A stretch of DNA of 64,000 bases from JACVRN01 sp963715565 (GCA_963715565.1 OY970256.1:1860001-1924000), one strand, 5' to 3'. Positions 7,836 through 16,943 are shown, numbered from the stretch's first letter. A program made the numbers and translations. The notes: a model not told the origin generated them from the letters alone.

Positions 7836-8783
7836 TTAGCTATGTGACAGTTCGAGCACGGTTATCAGGATGCCTGTGTCCGATGATGCGTTCATGCGGA
7901 TGATGGAAGGCTCGGGCGCGCCCTTTGCCAGACCGACGCCGCGCGTGGTGGCGTCGCGCTCCGTGGCCGTCTGTTTCTGGCCGTAGGTCTTGCTCTTTGC
8001 CACCTGAACGCGCGCCCGCATGGCGGTCTGCACTTGCGCCCACACGGCGGGCACTGGACGCCACGGGCAGTTCTGCGCGCCCTGCTTGCAGTAGTTGACT
8101 AAATCGTCCTCGATGGGCACGACCGGAAGGGGCTCGCGCGTGAAGACGATGTAGAGACGCTCCACACCGGGTTTGTTATCAAAGGTAAACCAGCGATAGT
8201 TTTCGTCGGCCTCTTCGCCCGAAGGAACTTCGACGGGGACGTGTGCCTCTATGTAGTTGCCGCCCTGGTCCAGACGCGGGTCCGGATAAATCATTACGGG
8301 GTCGCCGTTGTCCGTCGTGTTGAAGATATAGAGATAGCCGTTCTCGTTGGTTTCGAGCGCGATGCGTACGCGCTCGCCCGTCTTAAAGGTGCGCGTCGGG
8401 TCAACGCGCACGGCCTCGCCGCCGAAGTCACGCATAAAGAGCGTGTAGCCCATGCCTAAGGGCTTCGGCGTGTACGCCTTGACGCTCGTGTTCGCGTTGG
8501 CCGTAACGTTCGTCTTGCCGCTCGCCGTCGTGCTCTTGTTCGTGTTCGAGTAGGTCTTTGCGGCTGCCGGTCGGCGGCGCGGCTTTCTGCGCGGCGCGCT
8601 GCTTCCGCCCGTGCTGACGCCCACAGAGCCGCCTACAGAACCGCCCACACCGGCAGAGGCGGTCGCGGGTCTGGAAGTGATAAAGCCGCCGCGCGTCATC
8701 TCTTCCTCATTTTGAGCAAGCGTGAAAGTGGTGCTGGCGATGAGCGCGAAAGCGATGACGGAGATCATCATTTTATAACGCAT
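7836..8783 (-). CDS. Secreted DUF4384 domain protein
   Basis: This 315-residue protein has a signal peptide (about 1-23, ending TLAQ) and a low-complexity Gly/Ser/Thr/Asn linker (about 30-105). A DUF4384 domain follows (about 108-215, with TGERVRIALETNENGYLYIFNTT and VERLYIVFTREPLP). AAGGAG precedes the ATG. DUF4384 is a beta-rich domain often found beside caspase-like peptidases or in kinase ectodomains, with no proven ligand. Here the same domain also forms the outer part of both kinases upstream, so all three proteins may see the same signal. The C-terminal tail contains TRGVGLAKG (about 278-286), close to a motif occurring twice in the CHAT protein. It has few Cys residues and no catalytic motif that I can see. 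Confidence 0.82.
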   Translation of the reverse strand: MRYKMMISVIAFALIASTTFTLAQNEEEMTRGGFITSRPATASAGVGGSVGGSVGVSTGGSSAPRRKPRRRPAAAKTYSNTNKSTTASGKTNVTANANTSVKAYTPKPLGMGYTLFMRDFGGEAVRVDPTRTFKTGERVRIALETNENGYLYIFNTTDNGDPVMIYPDPRLDQGGNYIEAHVPVEVPSGEEADENYRWFTFDNKPGVERLYIVFTREPLPVVPIEDDLVNYCKQGAQNCPWRPVPAVWAQVQTAMRARVQVAKSKTYGQKQTATERDATTRGVGLAKGAPEPSIIRMNASSDTGILITVLELSHS

Positions 8784-8875
8784 GAAAAATTGTGCTCCTT
8801 ACAGATTAAAACTCTACGGCCCAAACGTGATTGTGATTCAGACGGACATGCCTCTCTCTCGTACGAGAGGGCGCG

Positions 8876-11047
8876 TCACTTGTGCTCTATACGCACGGTG
8901 AAGATGACTGGCTGGTCGTCCGCGCGACCTTCGGGCACTTTGATAGACACAAATGGATCGGCAGCTTCCGCCTGCGAGACGTCGGGTTTCGCCCCGTTTG
9001 CCTTGTACTTGCCGACAAAATTATAGAACTCGCTCTGCTGTTCTTCCGAGAGCGTGAGCCCCGCCAGCGAGGCTAAGAAGGACGGCTCTTCAAGCGGCGT
9101 CTTCGAGAAGATGACCGTGTAATCCTCCGTCCCCGGATTTTCGTCAAGCGTAATCCAGTTGCCGTCCCCGTCCGGGAAAACGTAATCCTCTCCGGCTGTG
9201 ACCTCGTTCGTCTTGACGCCTGATTGCTTGACGGGCTTGGCCGTCAAAAAAGTCATGGGCACATTTCCCGGCCCCGGCCCCACTATGTAGAGGTAGCCAT
9301 CCTCCTGCGGGGTAAAGTTGAATTTGAAAGCCTGTTTAGAGGCGAGCGGCACAATGCCTGCCACGCGCACTACGTCTCCGCCCTTCGTCTGCTCGACATC
9401 CAGCGCGTAGCGTATAGCTTCCTTCATGTTCGCCGCGGGCGTCGTATTGGCGTCCTTACTATCGGTCGTCCCGATGCCCTGCGATTTGGTGTCGGTCTTG
9501 GTCTCGGTCGAGCCTCCCATGCTGCGTATGACAAAGAACGCGCCGACCCCGCCGACCAGAAGCAGAACCAGTAGGAGTCCGCCCACAATAGGAAGAACGA
9601 GCGAGCGGCCCTTGGGTTGCGCCGCAGGAGCAGGAGCGTAAGAAGGCATCTGCGCGTGCTGTGCGCCTGTGCCGTATGACGGGCTGCTCGCGGCGTACTG
9701 TTGTTGCTGCTGCTGGCCCACGCTGCTGCTGCTCATCATGGTCGGCATGGGCCCGCCCTGCGGCGAGTTGTCCGCAGTCGAGCTGCTAATCACAGGGGAG
9801 GTGCTGCTTGCTGAGGGCGGCGGTTGTTGAGCATAAGACGGATGCTGTGGCGGCGGCTGTTGTCCCCACGGGGGCGGGCCTCCGGTGTCCGGCGGACGAG
9901 GCGGCGCGTCCACAGTGACCATCGTAGGCGCGGGCGCTTCGTTCGTCGTCGGTCTACCGGCGGACTGATCCATCGTCTGCGGCCCGGCGGGCGGCGGTTG
10001 AGCGCCGGGCGCGTCCTGCAAGCTCGGCCCTGAAGTTCCGAACATGGAGCCAGTGCTGCTCAGTTGCGGCAGCCCTAGCGCGGCGCGCAGCTCGTTGGCA
10101 AACTCTCCGGCGGTCGCCTGACGGTCGCCTCTATCCTTGGACAGCGCACGCTCTATGGCGCGGCTGAAGGGCTCGGGCACGTCCGCCATGAATTCGTGGA
10201 GCGGCTGCGGCATGGCCTTGACGTGCTGGCCGCGCAACTCCGCGAGCGACAATCCCATGAAAGGTTTTCGCCCGGCGATAAGCTCGTAAAAGACAGCGCC
10301 CAAGCTGTAAATATCAGCCCGACCGTCTATCTCCTCTTTGCGGTCGCGCGGGACTTCGCCCCACTGTTCGGGCGACATGTAATAAGGCGTGCCAAGGATC
10401 TGTCCTGCGACTGTGAGCGCGGTTGTGCCCGGAGTGCTTGCGCCGCCGGAGCCCGCGAGGTCCGAGATTTTGGCTATGCCTAAGTCGAGCAGCTTGACGG
10501 TGGATTGCTTGTCCTCGCCGCCCTTGCCGATCATGATGTTCTCGGGCTTCAAGTCGCGATGCACTACGCCCTGCGCGTGCGCGGCGTTCAACACACTCGT
10601 CACAGGCTCAAGAATCTCGAAAGCATCGCGCGGGTTTAATCGTCCGCGCCCTTTCAGCTCTGCATCCAGGGTGTGTCCTTCGACATATTCCATGACCATG
10701 TAGGTCATGCCGTCGGGCGTGGTGCGTAGATCATAAACGGTGACGGAGTTTGGATGACGAAAGCGACGCGCGGCCTGACCCTCGCGGCGAAAGCGGCGCA
10801 GCCATTCGGCGTTGTTGCGCATCTGCGGGGGCAGGACTTTGATTGCCACGCGGTCGCCCAGCAGAATGTGACGCGCTTTATAGACCGCGCCCATCCCGCC
10901 TTTGCCGAGCATGGCTTCGACGTGATACTGGCCGTCGAGTGTGGAATCGACAATGCTGGTCGGGTCGTCTTCCAACACCTCGCCGTCGGTGGCGCAAAAT
11001 GAAATGGTGTCGTCGTACTTGGTGCTACAAACAGGGCAGTATTTCAT
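8876..11047 (-). CDS. Transmembrane Ser/Thr protein kinase with zinc ribbon and DUF4384 ectodomain
   Basis: The 723 residues read, in order: a short zinc-ribbon-like knuckle (C4, C7, C18 with Asp21 in the fourth ligand place), then a Hanks-type kinase (about 41-310). The kinase shows GKGGMGAVY, Lys70 in VAIK, HRDLKPEN with Asp165, DLG at 188-190, and SPEQ. Next come a long Pro/Gln/Ser-rich linker (about 330-475), one transmembrane helix (about 482-507), and an outer DUF4384 domain (about 550-690). All core catalytic residues are present, so it should be active. The layout is that of an envelope sensor whose outer domain controls a cytoplasmic kinase. It lies 42 bp after a paralogue and 92 bp before a secreted DUF4384 protein, strongly suggesting an operon. 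Its ribosome binding site is weak, so coupling to the gene before is likely. Confidence 0.9.
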   Translation of the reverse strand: MKYCPVCSTKYDDTISFCATDGEVLEDDPTSIVDSTLDGQYHVEAMLGKGGMGAVYKARHILLGDRVAIKVLPPQMRNNAEWLRRFRREGQAARRFRHPNSVTVYDLRTTPDGMTYMVMEYVEGHTLDAELKGRGRLNPRDAFEILEPVTSVLNAAHAQGVVHRDLKPENIMIGKGGEDKQSTVKLLDLGIAKISDLAGSGGASTPGTTALTVAGQILGTPYYMSPEQWGEVPRDRKEEIDGRADIYSLGAVFYELIAGRKPFMGLSLAELRGQHVKAMPQPLHEFMADVPEPFSRAIERALSKDRGDRQATAGEFANELRAALGLPQLSSTGSMFGTSGPSLQDAPGAQPPPAGPQTMDQSAGRPTTNEAPAPTMVTVDAPPRPPDTGGPPPWGQQPPPQHPSYAQQPPPSASSTSPVISSSTADNSPQGGPMPTMMSSSSVGQQQQQQYAASSPSYGTGAQHAQMPSYAPAPAAQPKGRSLVLPIVGGLLLVLLLVGGVGAFFVIRSMGGSTETKTDTKSQGIGTTDSKDANTTPAANMKEAIRYALDVEQTKGGDVVRVAGIVPLASKQAFKFNFTPQEDGYLYIVGPGPGNVPMTFLTAKPVKQSGVKTNEVTAGEDYVFPDGDGNWITLDENPGTEDYTVIFSKTPLEEPSFLASLAGLTLSEEQQSEFYNFVGKYKANGAKPDVSQAEAADPFVSIKVPEGRADDQPVIFTVRIEHK

Positions 11048-11089
11048 TTCGGATTGTTCCGTCTCGTCTGATGGAAAAGGGACTAAAAA

Positions 11090-13015
11090 TCACGGGCGCT
11101 CAAGTTTGAGCTTGATATCGAAGACAACCGGCTTGCCATTTTCTACGCTCTGCTGGACAAGAGCCATTCTATCATTATTCGCGCCCGCGTATCTCGTCTG
11201 GACGGGCGGTGATTCTTTTTTTAATTCGTAAAGCTGGCGAAGTTCGTCCGCCGTTAATTTACGAAACGAGCCGTCCATTGGCAATGTCGCAGAAAGAAAC
11301 GAGGCTTTGAGCGGCTCGCGCGAGAAGATGATGGTGATAAACTCCGCCGTGTTCGCCATGTCGTCCAGTTTGATGCGGGCCAGAACCGGAGCAGGGTTCT
11401 CCTGACCCGCCTTGACCACTTTGCCTATTTTTAGTCCAGACATATCCGCGTCGAGGTCTCCGAGCGGGAAGGAGACCCTGTTCCCACGCGAATCGTGACC
11501 GACGGCGTAGACGTAGCCGTCCACGCTCGGTTTGAAAACGAACTGCAAGCTCTGCCCCGGCGGAATGGCCTCTTCGCCCGTCACGCGCTTCTGCGTGTCG
11601 AGTATAGTGGGACTGATGAGCAGGTAATAGCTCATGACCGCTTCGCCGGGAACCGTAGAGTTCGTGTTCGCTGTGCTGTTCGCGTTTGACGTTGCAGGAT
11701 TCCCTGCCGCGACACTCGGCCTGCGAGGCGTCATGTTGCTCGAAGCGCTTTCTGTTCCGCTATTGCGCACCTGTAAGAAGGTCCAGAAACCGCCACCCAA
11801 CACCGTAATTACCAGAACTGCGGCCACCGTCAAAGAAACCTGGCAACCGCGCGAGGTCATCAATCCCAAAGTCCATGAGCGTTTTGGTTGCGCAACTTGC
11901 TGGACGGCTGGCGCGGCTGTTATTGCGGCGTGGTCGTGCGTCGGAACGGCTGGCACGCCCTGCGGCGTCGCCCCGCGCCCGGCCAACCCGGTCTCCAATA
12001 GCTCGCCCTTGATGGTCGGTGCGGCGGCGCGGTCGTCCAGTATTGACGCGTCGCGTGCGGGCGCAAGCGCGCCGAGCGACGCGCGAAGCTCGCGCCCAAA
12101 CTCGCCAGCCGTCGCGGGCCGGTCGCTCCTGTCTTTAGACATCGCGCGCTCAACCGCCGCGGCCCAACCCGCAGGCACACCGCTCGCAACCTCTGCAAGC
12201 GGGCGCGGGCGTTCTTTACAGTGCGCCTGACGCAAGGCAATCAGCGTCGAATGCTGAAAGGGGAGCACGCCCGCAGTAATTTCGTAAACGACTACGCCAA
12301 GAGAATAGATGTCCGCGCGCCCGTCTATCTCTTCGTGACCATCGCGCGGCATCTCGCCCCACTGCTCCGGGGCCATGTAGTAGGGCGTGCCCAGAAATTG
12401 GCCCGAGCGCGTCAGCACCGTGCCCGAATCCGTCAGGCTGTTGATTTTGGCGATGCCCAGATCGAGCAGCTTCACCGTCGCAGACTCAGCCGTAATCATG
12501 ATGTTCGACGGCTTCAAATCTCTATGCACTACACCGACGGCGTGCGCTGCATCGAGCACGCTCGCCACCTGTTCTATAACGAGAAGGCTCTCCACGGGAT
12601 TAATTTTGCCGCCGCGCGCACGCGCCCACTCGTCAAGCGTCTGCCCTTCGACGTACTCCATGACGAGATAGACTTCGCCTTGTGTCGAAGTCCTGAGGTC
12701 GTGAACGACGACGGCGTTGGGATGACGAAAGCGGCGCGCGGCCTGTCCTTCGCGCTGAAAGCGCCGCAGCCATTCGGCGTTGTGGCGCATCTCCGGCGGA
12801 AGGATTTTGATGGCGACGCGGTCGCCCAAAAGCGTGTGACGCGCGCGATAGACCGCGCCCATCCCGCCCTCGGCCAGAAAAGCCTCTATCTCGTACTGGC
12901 CATCAAGCGAGCGCCCGACCATGCTCTCGTGGTCAATATAAAGCGGCTCGCTATCGCGCGGGCAAAAGCTCCCCGTGTCGTCATAGCGCGTCCCGCATTT
13001 TCGGCAGATTTTCAT
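11090..13015 (-). CDS. Paralogous transmembrane Ser/Thr protein kinase with DUF4384 ectodomain
   Basis: This 641-residue protein has the same architecture as its neighbour at 8876. The knuckle is C4, C7, C18, Asp21; the kinase domain (about 41-305) has AEGGMGAVY, Lys70, HRDLKPSN with Asp166, DLG at 185-187 and APEQ. The linker is shorter, the transmembrane helix is at about 388-415, and the outer DUF4384 domain is at about 450-590. The two kinases are very alike over the first 300 residues and differ mainly in linker and ectodomain, so they probably arose by tandem duplication and then took on different inputs. The glycine loop has Ala-Glu where the neighbour has Gly-Lys. It is the first gene of the kinase/CHAT block. 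A type A repeat lies between it and the next gene cluster. Confidence 0.9.
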   Translation of the reverse strand: MKICRKCGTRYDDTGSFCPRDSEPLYIDHESMVGRSLDGQYEIEAFLAEGGMGAVYRARHTLLGDRVAIKILPPEMRHNAEWLRRFQREGQAARRFRHPNAVVVHDLRTSTQGEVYLVMEYVEGQTLDEWARARGGKINPVESLLVIEQVASVLDAAHAVGVVHRDLKPSNIMITAESATVKLLDLGIAKINSLTDSGTVLTRSGQFLGTPYYMAPEQWGEMPRDGHEEIDGRADIYSLGVVVYEITAGVLPFQHSTLIALRQAHCKERPRPLAEVASGVPAGWAAAVERAMSKDRSDRPATAGEFGRELRASLGALAPARDASILDDRAAAPTIKGELLETGLAGRGATPQGVPAVPTHDHAAITAAPAVQQVAQPKRSWTLGLMTSRGCQVSLTVAAVLVITVLGGGFWTFLQVRNSGTESASSNMTPRRPSVAAGNPATSNANSTANTNSTVPGEAVMSYYLLISPTILDTQKRVTGEEAIPPGQSLQFVFKPSVDGYVYAVGHDSRGNRVSFPLGDLDADMSGLKIGKVVKAGQENPAPVLARIKLDDMANTAEFITIIFSREPLKASFLSATLPMDGSFRKLTADELRQLYELKKESPPVQTRYAGANNDRMALVQQSVENGKPVVFDIKLKLERP

Positions 13016-13145
13016 CCGGAGAAATTAGCCTGAATCGAAAAGGTCACACGGAACAAATCAACTGTCGGGATAAGAGTCTAACATAGACGGTCGGCGCGGC
13101 TCGATTCCCGAGCGAGGCTCAAGATGACTTGGATGCCGGATAAGT

Positions 13146-13308
13146 TTTAGCTCCGTAGGAGCGAAAATGTTTATAGCTTGATTGTCATCATTAAGAATCA
13201 AGCTCCGTAGGAGCGTCATGTCACGGATGCTGAACATGCCGCTCCTACGGAGCTTGATATCTTTTATCACTTGCCAGCTATAAACATCCTCGCCCCTACG
13301 GGGCTAAA
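13146..13308. repeat. Four-stem palindromic repeat A1
   Basis: An element of about 163 bp with four small GCTCC-type hairpins (GCTCCgtaGGAGC, and GCCCC at one end). They are arranged as an outer pair joined to ATGTTTATAGC / GCTATAAACAT and an inner pair joined to AATCAAG / CTTGATAT. The centre reads CATGTC...GAACATG. Copies A2-A4 share this plan. Confidence 0.8.
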
Positions 13309-13313
13309 AAAAC

Positions 13314-15485
13314 TCAATCATAAATCCGCGCGGCGTATTCTTCGACCATGCGGTCGCTGTTATAGATGGGGACGAGGGTTTCAATCGAGCGTTTCATCAT
13401 CGCCACCCAGCGGCGCGGGAACTGGTCGCCGCCCTGGCGCTGGTAATAAGTCGGAATGACCTCTTCTTCCAGAACCCTGTAGAGCGATTCAGCGTCGAGC
13501 GCGTCCATCTCTTTGGGGTCGTCGGACGCTTCACGCTCGCCTATGGCCCAGCCGTTTGTGCCGTCGTATGCTTCATCCCACCAGCCGTCGAGCACAGAAA
13601 GATTCAGCCCGCCGTTCATGGCGACCTTCTGGCCGCTCGTGCCGGAAGCTTCCTGCGGGCGGCGCGGCACGTTCATCCACACGTCCACGGATTGCACAAG
13701 CTGGCGCGCAATCTCCTGATCATAGTCCTGCAAGAACACCGCGCGATGCATCACCAGATGATGATATTTCCACTGCGCGAGTTTTTGCAGGATAAGCTTT
13801 GCGCCCTGATCCTGCGGGTGTGCTTTGCCTGCAAAGACAAACTGAATCGGGCGCGCCTCGCTCTGCATCATGCGCAGGAGGCGCTCTGTGTCCGTCAGGA
13901 GCAGACTCCAACGCTTGTAGCCTGCGACGCGACGCGCAAAGCCTATGGTCAAGGCTTCCGGGTCAAAGAGGATGCGCGCTGCTTCCGTGTAATCCGTGGA
14001 TTCGTTGCGCAGGAGGCGTGCGTGATACGAGCGGTGGCGTATAAAGGCAACGAGCCTCTGCTTTAACAAGCGATGAGCGCGCCACAATTCCTCGTCCGGC
14101 ATCGCAGCCACGGCAGCGTGCCAGCGCTCGCGGTCGTGCGTGCAGGTCGAAGCCCAATTTTCACCAGCATACTTTTCATAAAGCTCGCGCACCAGAGGCG
14201 CAACCCACGTCGGCGCATGCACGCCGTTGGTGACGTAAGTGATAGGAACTTCATCGGGCTTGCGCTCCGGAAAGAGACGCTGCCACAGCGCGCGCGAGAC
14301 TTCGCCGTGCTTGCGGCTCACGCCGTTTGTAGAGCGGCACATGCGAATTGCCAGGGGCGTGAGGCCGTACCACTCAAGGTCGTTCTTCGTGTCCACGCGC
14401 CCCAAATCCAGAAACTCGTCATGCGTGAGCTTGAGCGCCTTTTCATAAGTGTCGCCGAAACACTTCTCGACGACGGCGGGCTCAAACTCGTCGTTGCCCG
14501 CCGCAACAGGCGTGTGCGTCGTAAACGCGCAACGCTCACGCACAAGCTTTGCAGCCTCTTCAAAGCTCAACTGCTCCGGTCCTTCCGTCAGCTCGCGCGC
14601 CAGCTCCAGCGTGAGAAAAGCCGAGTGGCCCTCGTTCAAATGAAAGACGTGCGGCTCTATCCCTAAGCGACGAAGCAAGCGTACGCCGCCGATGCCGAGC
14701 ATCATTTCCTGCACCATGCGCGTCTCGCGGTCGCCGCCGTAGAGGTGGCCCGTCACCCAGCGGTCCATCTCATGGTTTTCGGGAATGTTGGTGTCCAGAA
14801 GATAAAGTGCGACGCGGCCCACGGCGACGCGCCACCCCTGCGCGCGCACCACGCGCCCGCGCATCAAGACCTCTACGCGCAGAGGCTCGCCCGCATCGTC
14901 CAGCACGCGCTGAATAGGCAGCTCTGCCGGATGCGTCTCGCCGTAGTGCTCCTCCTGCCAGCCGTCACGGGTCAGGCGCTGGCGAAAGTAGCCGTAGCGA
15001 TAGAGCAGCCCTACGGCGACGAGCGGCAGGTTCACATCACTGGCCGATTTCAGATGGTCGCCCGCGAGGATGCCGAGGCCGCCGGAATAAAGCGGCAGGG
15101 AATGGTGTATGCCGTACTCGGCGCAGAAATAAGCTACTGGATTTTTGGGTGTGACGGCAGGCTCGACGCCGCCGTTGATCCAGATTTGATTGTCTGCCAT
15201 GTAAGCATCGAAGCGGCGGGTCAGGCGGCGCACACGCGCGTCGTATTCCGGGTCGGTCGCCATCTGCATCAGGCGAAACTCGGAAACTTCCTTGAGCAGG
15301 CGGCGCGGGTTGTGCTCGCACTCTTCCCACACGCCGGGGTCTAGGTCACGAAAAACAAATGCGCCGTCGGGAGCCCAGCTCCACCAGTAGTTCCATGCCA
15401 GCCGTTCGAGGCCGAGGAGCGGCTCGGGCAGCTCTCTCTCGGTGCGAAATTCCCATTGTTCTATCGGAGTCGTCGCTTGAACCAT
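13314..15485 (-). CDS. glgP: Alpha-glucan (glycogen/maltodextrin) phosphorylase, GT35 short form
   Basis: The enzyme uses phosphate to release glucose 1-phosphate from the non-reducing ends of glycogen or maltodextrins. At 723 residues it matches the shorter alpha-glucan phosphorylase class, which has an N-terminal DUF3417-like segment (LAWNYWWSWAPDG, about residues 29-41). Family motifs are clear: HLNEGHSAF, FTTHTPVAAGND, VTNGVHAPTW, and the cofactor site EASGTSGQK-VAMNGG, in which Lys620 should hold pyridoxal phosphate. It stands alone among minus-strand genes. A glgC homologue lies about 42 kb away, so glycogen turnover is encoded but not in one operon. Confidence 0.93.
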   Translation of the reverse strand: MVQATTPIEQWEFRTERELPEPLLGLERLAWNYWWSWAPDGAFVFRDLDPGVWEECEHNPRRLLKEVSEFRLMQMATDPEYDARVRRLTRRFDAYMADNQIWINGGVEPAVTPKNPVAYFCAEYGIHHSLPLYSGGLGILAGDHLKSASDVNLPLVAVGLLYRYGYFRQRLTRDGWQEEHYGETHPAELPIQRVLDDAGEPLRVEVLMRGRVVRAQGWRVAVGRVALYLLDTNIPENHEMDRWVTGHLYGGDRETRMVQEMMLGIGGVRLLRRLGIEPHVFHLNEGHSAFLTLELARELTEGPEQLSFEEAAKLVRERCAFTTHTPVAAGNDEFEPAVVEKCFGDTYEKALKLTHDEFLDLGRVDTKNDLEWYGLTPLAIRMCRSTNGVSRKHGEVSRALWQRLFPERKPDEVPITYVTNGVHAPTWVAPLVRELYEKYAGENWASTCTHDRERWHAAVAAMPDEELWRAHRLLKQRLVAFIRHRSYHARLLRNESTDYTEAARILFDPEALTIGFARRVAGYKRWSLLLTDTERLLRMMQSEARPIQFVFAGKAHPQDQGAKLILQKLAQWKYHHLVMHRAVFLQDYDQEIARQLVQSVDVWMNVPRRPQEASGTSGQKVAMNGGLNLSVLDGWWDEAYDGTNGWAIGEREASDDPKEMDALDAESLYRVLEEEVIPTYYQRQGGDQFPRRWVAMMKRSIETLVPIYNSDRMVEEYAARIYD

Positions 15486-15537
15486 TTAATCCGTAACCCA
15501 GAAGTTGTAAGTTTATCGAGCGAGTCAGTAATAACAA

Positions 15538-15625
15538 TTTTGGATTTTAGATTTTGGATTAACGAGACGGATTGAAGCTATTCAACTTGCGCGACCACTC
15601 CAATCCAAAATCTAAAATCCGCAAT
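15538..15625. repeat. Heptad-word hairpin B5
   Basis: The arms iterate TTTTGGA, TTTTAGA, TTTTGGA and the complement at 15602-15625. The loop carries GAAGCTATTCAAC, shared with B4. It lies between the macro-domain gene and the phosphorylase gene, both on the minus strand. Confidence 0.75.
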
Positions 15626-15661
15626 CGAGCGCGGTAGGATACTTCTTGCGAGCGCCGGAGT

Positions 15662-16204
15662 CTAATCAAAACGATGGTGCTGCAAAAATAGGCGGGCGTC
15701 CGACGCGTTAAAGAAGACCAGCCGCACCTCGCTTAACTTGTCATCCGTCTCTAAAAAATTCCTGAGGCTCTCGGACGCGACGCGCGCGGCTTCCTCGCGC
15801 GGGTAGCCGAACGCGCCCGTGGAGATGGCAGGGAAAGCCATCGAGCGGAGCGAGCTTTGCGCGGCCAGCAGGAGCGATTCGTGGTAGCAGCTCGCCAGCA
15901 GCTCCGCTTCGTGCCCGTCGTGTTGGCCGTAGACGGGCCCGACCGTGTGTATGACAAAGCGTGCGGGAAGCAGGCCGCCCGTGGTGATACAAGCGCGGCC
16001 CGCAGGCAATCCTTCAGGGTACTCTGCGCGGCGAAGCTCCCTGCACTCCGCTAGAATCGCCGGGCCACCCGCGCGATGTATCGCGCCATCCACGCCGCCG
16101 CCTCCCATCAAAGACGAATTGGCCGCGTTGACGATGGCATCCACACGCTCGCGCGTAATGTCGCCCGTCGTCACTAGAACGCGCCCGCTCAAAAACGTTT
16201 CCAT
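15662..16204 (-). CDS. Macro domain protein (ADP-ribose / O-acetyl-ADP-ribose hydrolase type)
   Basis: The 180-residue protein is a single macro domain close to the YmdB/MacroD type. Visible features are GDITRERVDAIVNAANSSL, the glycine loop MGGGGVDGAIHRAGG, VIHTVGPVY, and AFPAISTGAFGYP, which together form the ADP-ribose pocket. Enzymes of this type remove mono-ADP-ribose from proteins or deacetylate O-acetyl-ADP-ribose. No ADP-ribosyltransferase is visible nearby. It is flanked on both sides by heptad-word hairpins, so it is probably transcribed alone. Confidence 0.92.
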   Translation of the reverse strand: METFLSGRVLVTTGDITRERVDAIVNAANSSLMGGGGVDGAIHRAGGPAILAECRELRRAEYPEGLPAGRACITTGGLLPARFVIHTVGPVYGQHDGHEAELLASCYHESLLLAAQSSLRSMAFPAISTGAFGYPREEAARVASESLRNFLETDDKLSEVRLVFFNASDARLFLQHHRFD

Positions 16205-16211
16205 AAATTAC

Positions 16212-16287
16212 AGTGACAAGTGACAAGTGACGAGTGACGAGCAGGAACAATCTTTAACTTGTCACTCGTCACTCGTCACTTGTCACT
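16212..16287. repeat. Heptad-word hairpin B6
   Basis: The arms iterate AGTGACA, AGTGACA, AGTGACG, AGTGACG and the full complement at 16258-16287. The right arm overlaps the stop codon of the gene ending at 16283. Confidence 0.8.
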
Positions 16288-16621
16288 CTTCTTCCTCCTC
16301 TTCTCGCACTTCGACGGTGACTTCGTCAAACATGTCCTGACGTCGCAGGGCTTCGGCGACGCCGCGCGCGCGATTTAGATTGAGCGGGTGCTCGGGGTCT
16401 GTGCTGGCAATCTCAAAGAGGCGGTCGTCCAACTGGCGCACGCCGAGCATGCCGAGCGCCACGCCGGGCGTGACTTCTATGTCGCCCATGTTGTGAATAC
16501 GAAAGCGCCCGGTCTGCTCGACCCAGTCTTCTATGAAGGGGTCGCGCAAAGCATGTTCGGCTTCGGATTCGGTCAGGTAAGCGCCTTCAACTATGAGACA
16601 GTATTCTTGTCCTTTGGTCAT
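16283..16621 (-). CDS. Small acidic protein, unknown
   Basis: From ATG 16621 the product is 112 residues; a GTG four codons earlier is the alternative, and neither has a strong ribosome binding site. It appears to be a compact alpha/beta domain (YCLIVEGAYLTESEAEHALRDPFIEDWVEQTG, then GVALGMLGVRQLDDRLFEIAS) ending in a run of Glu. There is no signal peptide. The layout of short strands and helices recalled PurS-like folds, but the key family features are missing, so I give no function. Its stop codon lies inside hairpin B6. Confidence 0.6.
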   Translation of the reverse strand: MTKGQEYCLIVEGAYLTESEAEHALRDPFIEDWVEQTGRFRIHNMGDIEVTPGVALGMLGVRQLDDRLFEIASTDPEHPLNLNRARGVAEALRRQDMFDEVTVEVREEEEEE

Positions 16622-16757
16622 GGCACGGGGCACGCGCGCTCTGTGGTGTGTGTTGGCAAAACTCGGAAGGGCTGCGGGTTTGAGAGCGCGACACAGCCCG
16701 TAACTTTACCACCGCCCGAAGCCGCGCGGCAAAACTTTTCTCGATTGCGAAACCTGT

Positions 16758-16847
16758 CGATTGCGGAATGCGGATTTCGGATTGCGGATTGACAAAGCAA
16801 GAGCTTGATTCTTAAAATCCGCAATCCGAAATTCGCATTCCGCAATG
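16758..16847. repeat. Heptad-word hairpin B7
   Basis: The arms iterate GATTGCG, GAATGCG, GATTTCG, GATTGCG and the complement at 16815-16846. It uses the same word as B2 and B3 and is directly followed by a classical terminator stem. Confidence 0.75.
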
Positions 16848-16850
16848 AGG

Positions 16851-16888
16851 AAAGCTGCCGGGAGACGTTTCATTCTCCCGGCAGCTTT
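16851..16888 (-). terminator. Rho-independent terminator of the VWA-like gene
   Basis: A perfect 15-bp stem (AAAGCTGCCGGGAGA and complement) with an 8-base loop lies just after the stop of the gene ending at 16944. On the minus strand the stem ends in TTTCCTC. Confidence 0.75.
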
Positions 16889-16943
16889 CTCTAGTGTGGA
16901 CGATTGGTGATGAAAATCCGCGTCGTCGCGCGTTTCGTCTGCG

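Noticed and set aside
16283..16621. PurS-like identity for the small acidic protein
   Set aside because: Length and strand order partly fit, but the conserved features of PurS are absent and no pur gene is near.
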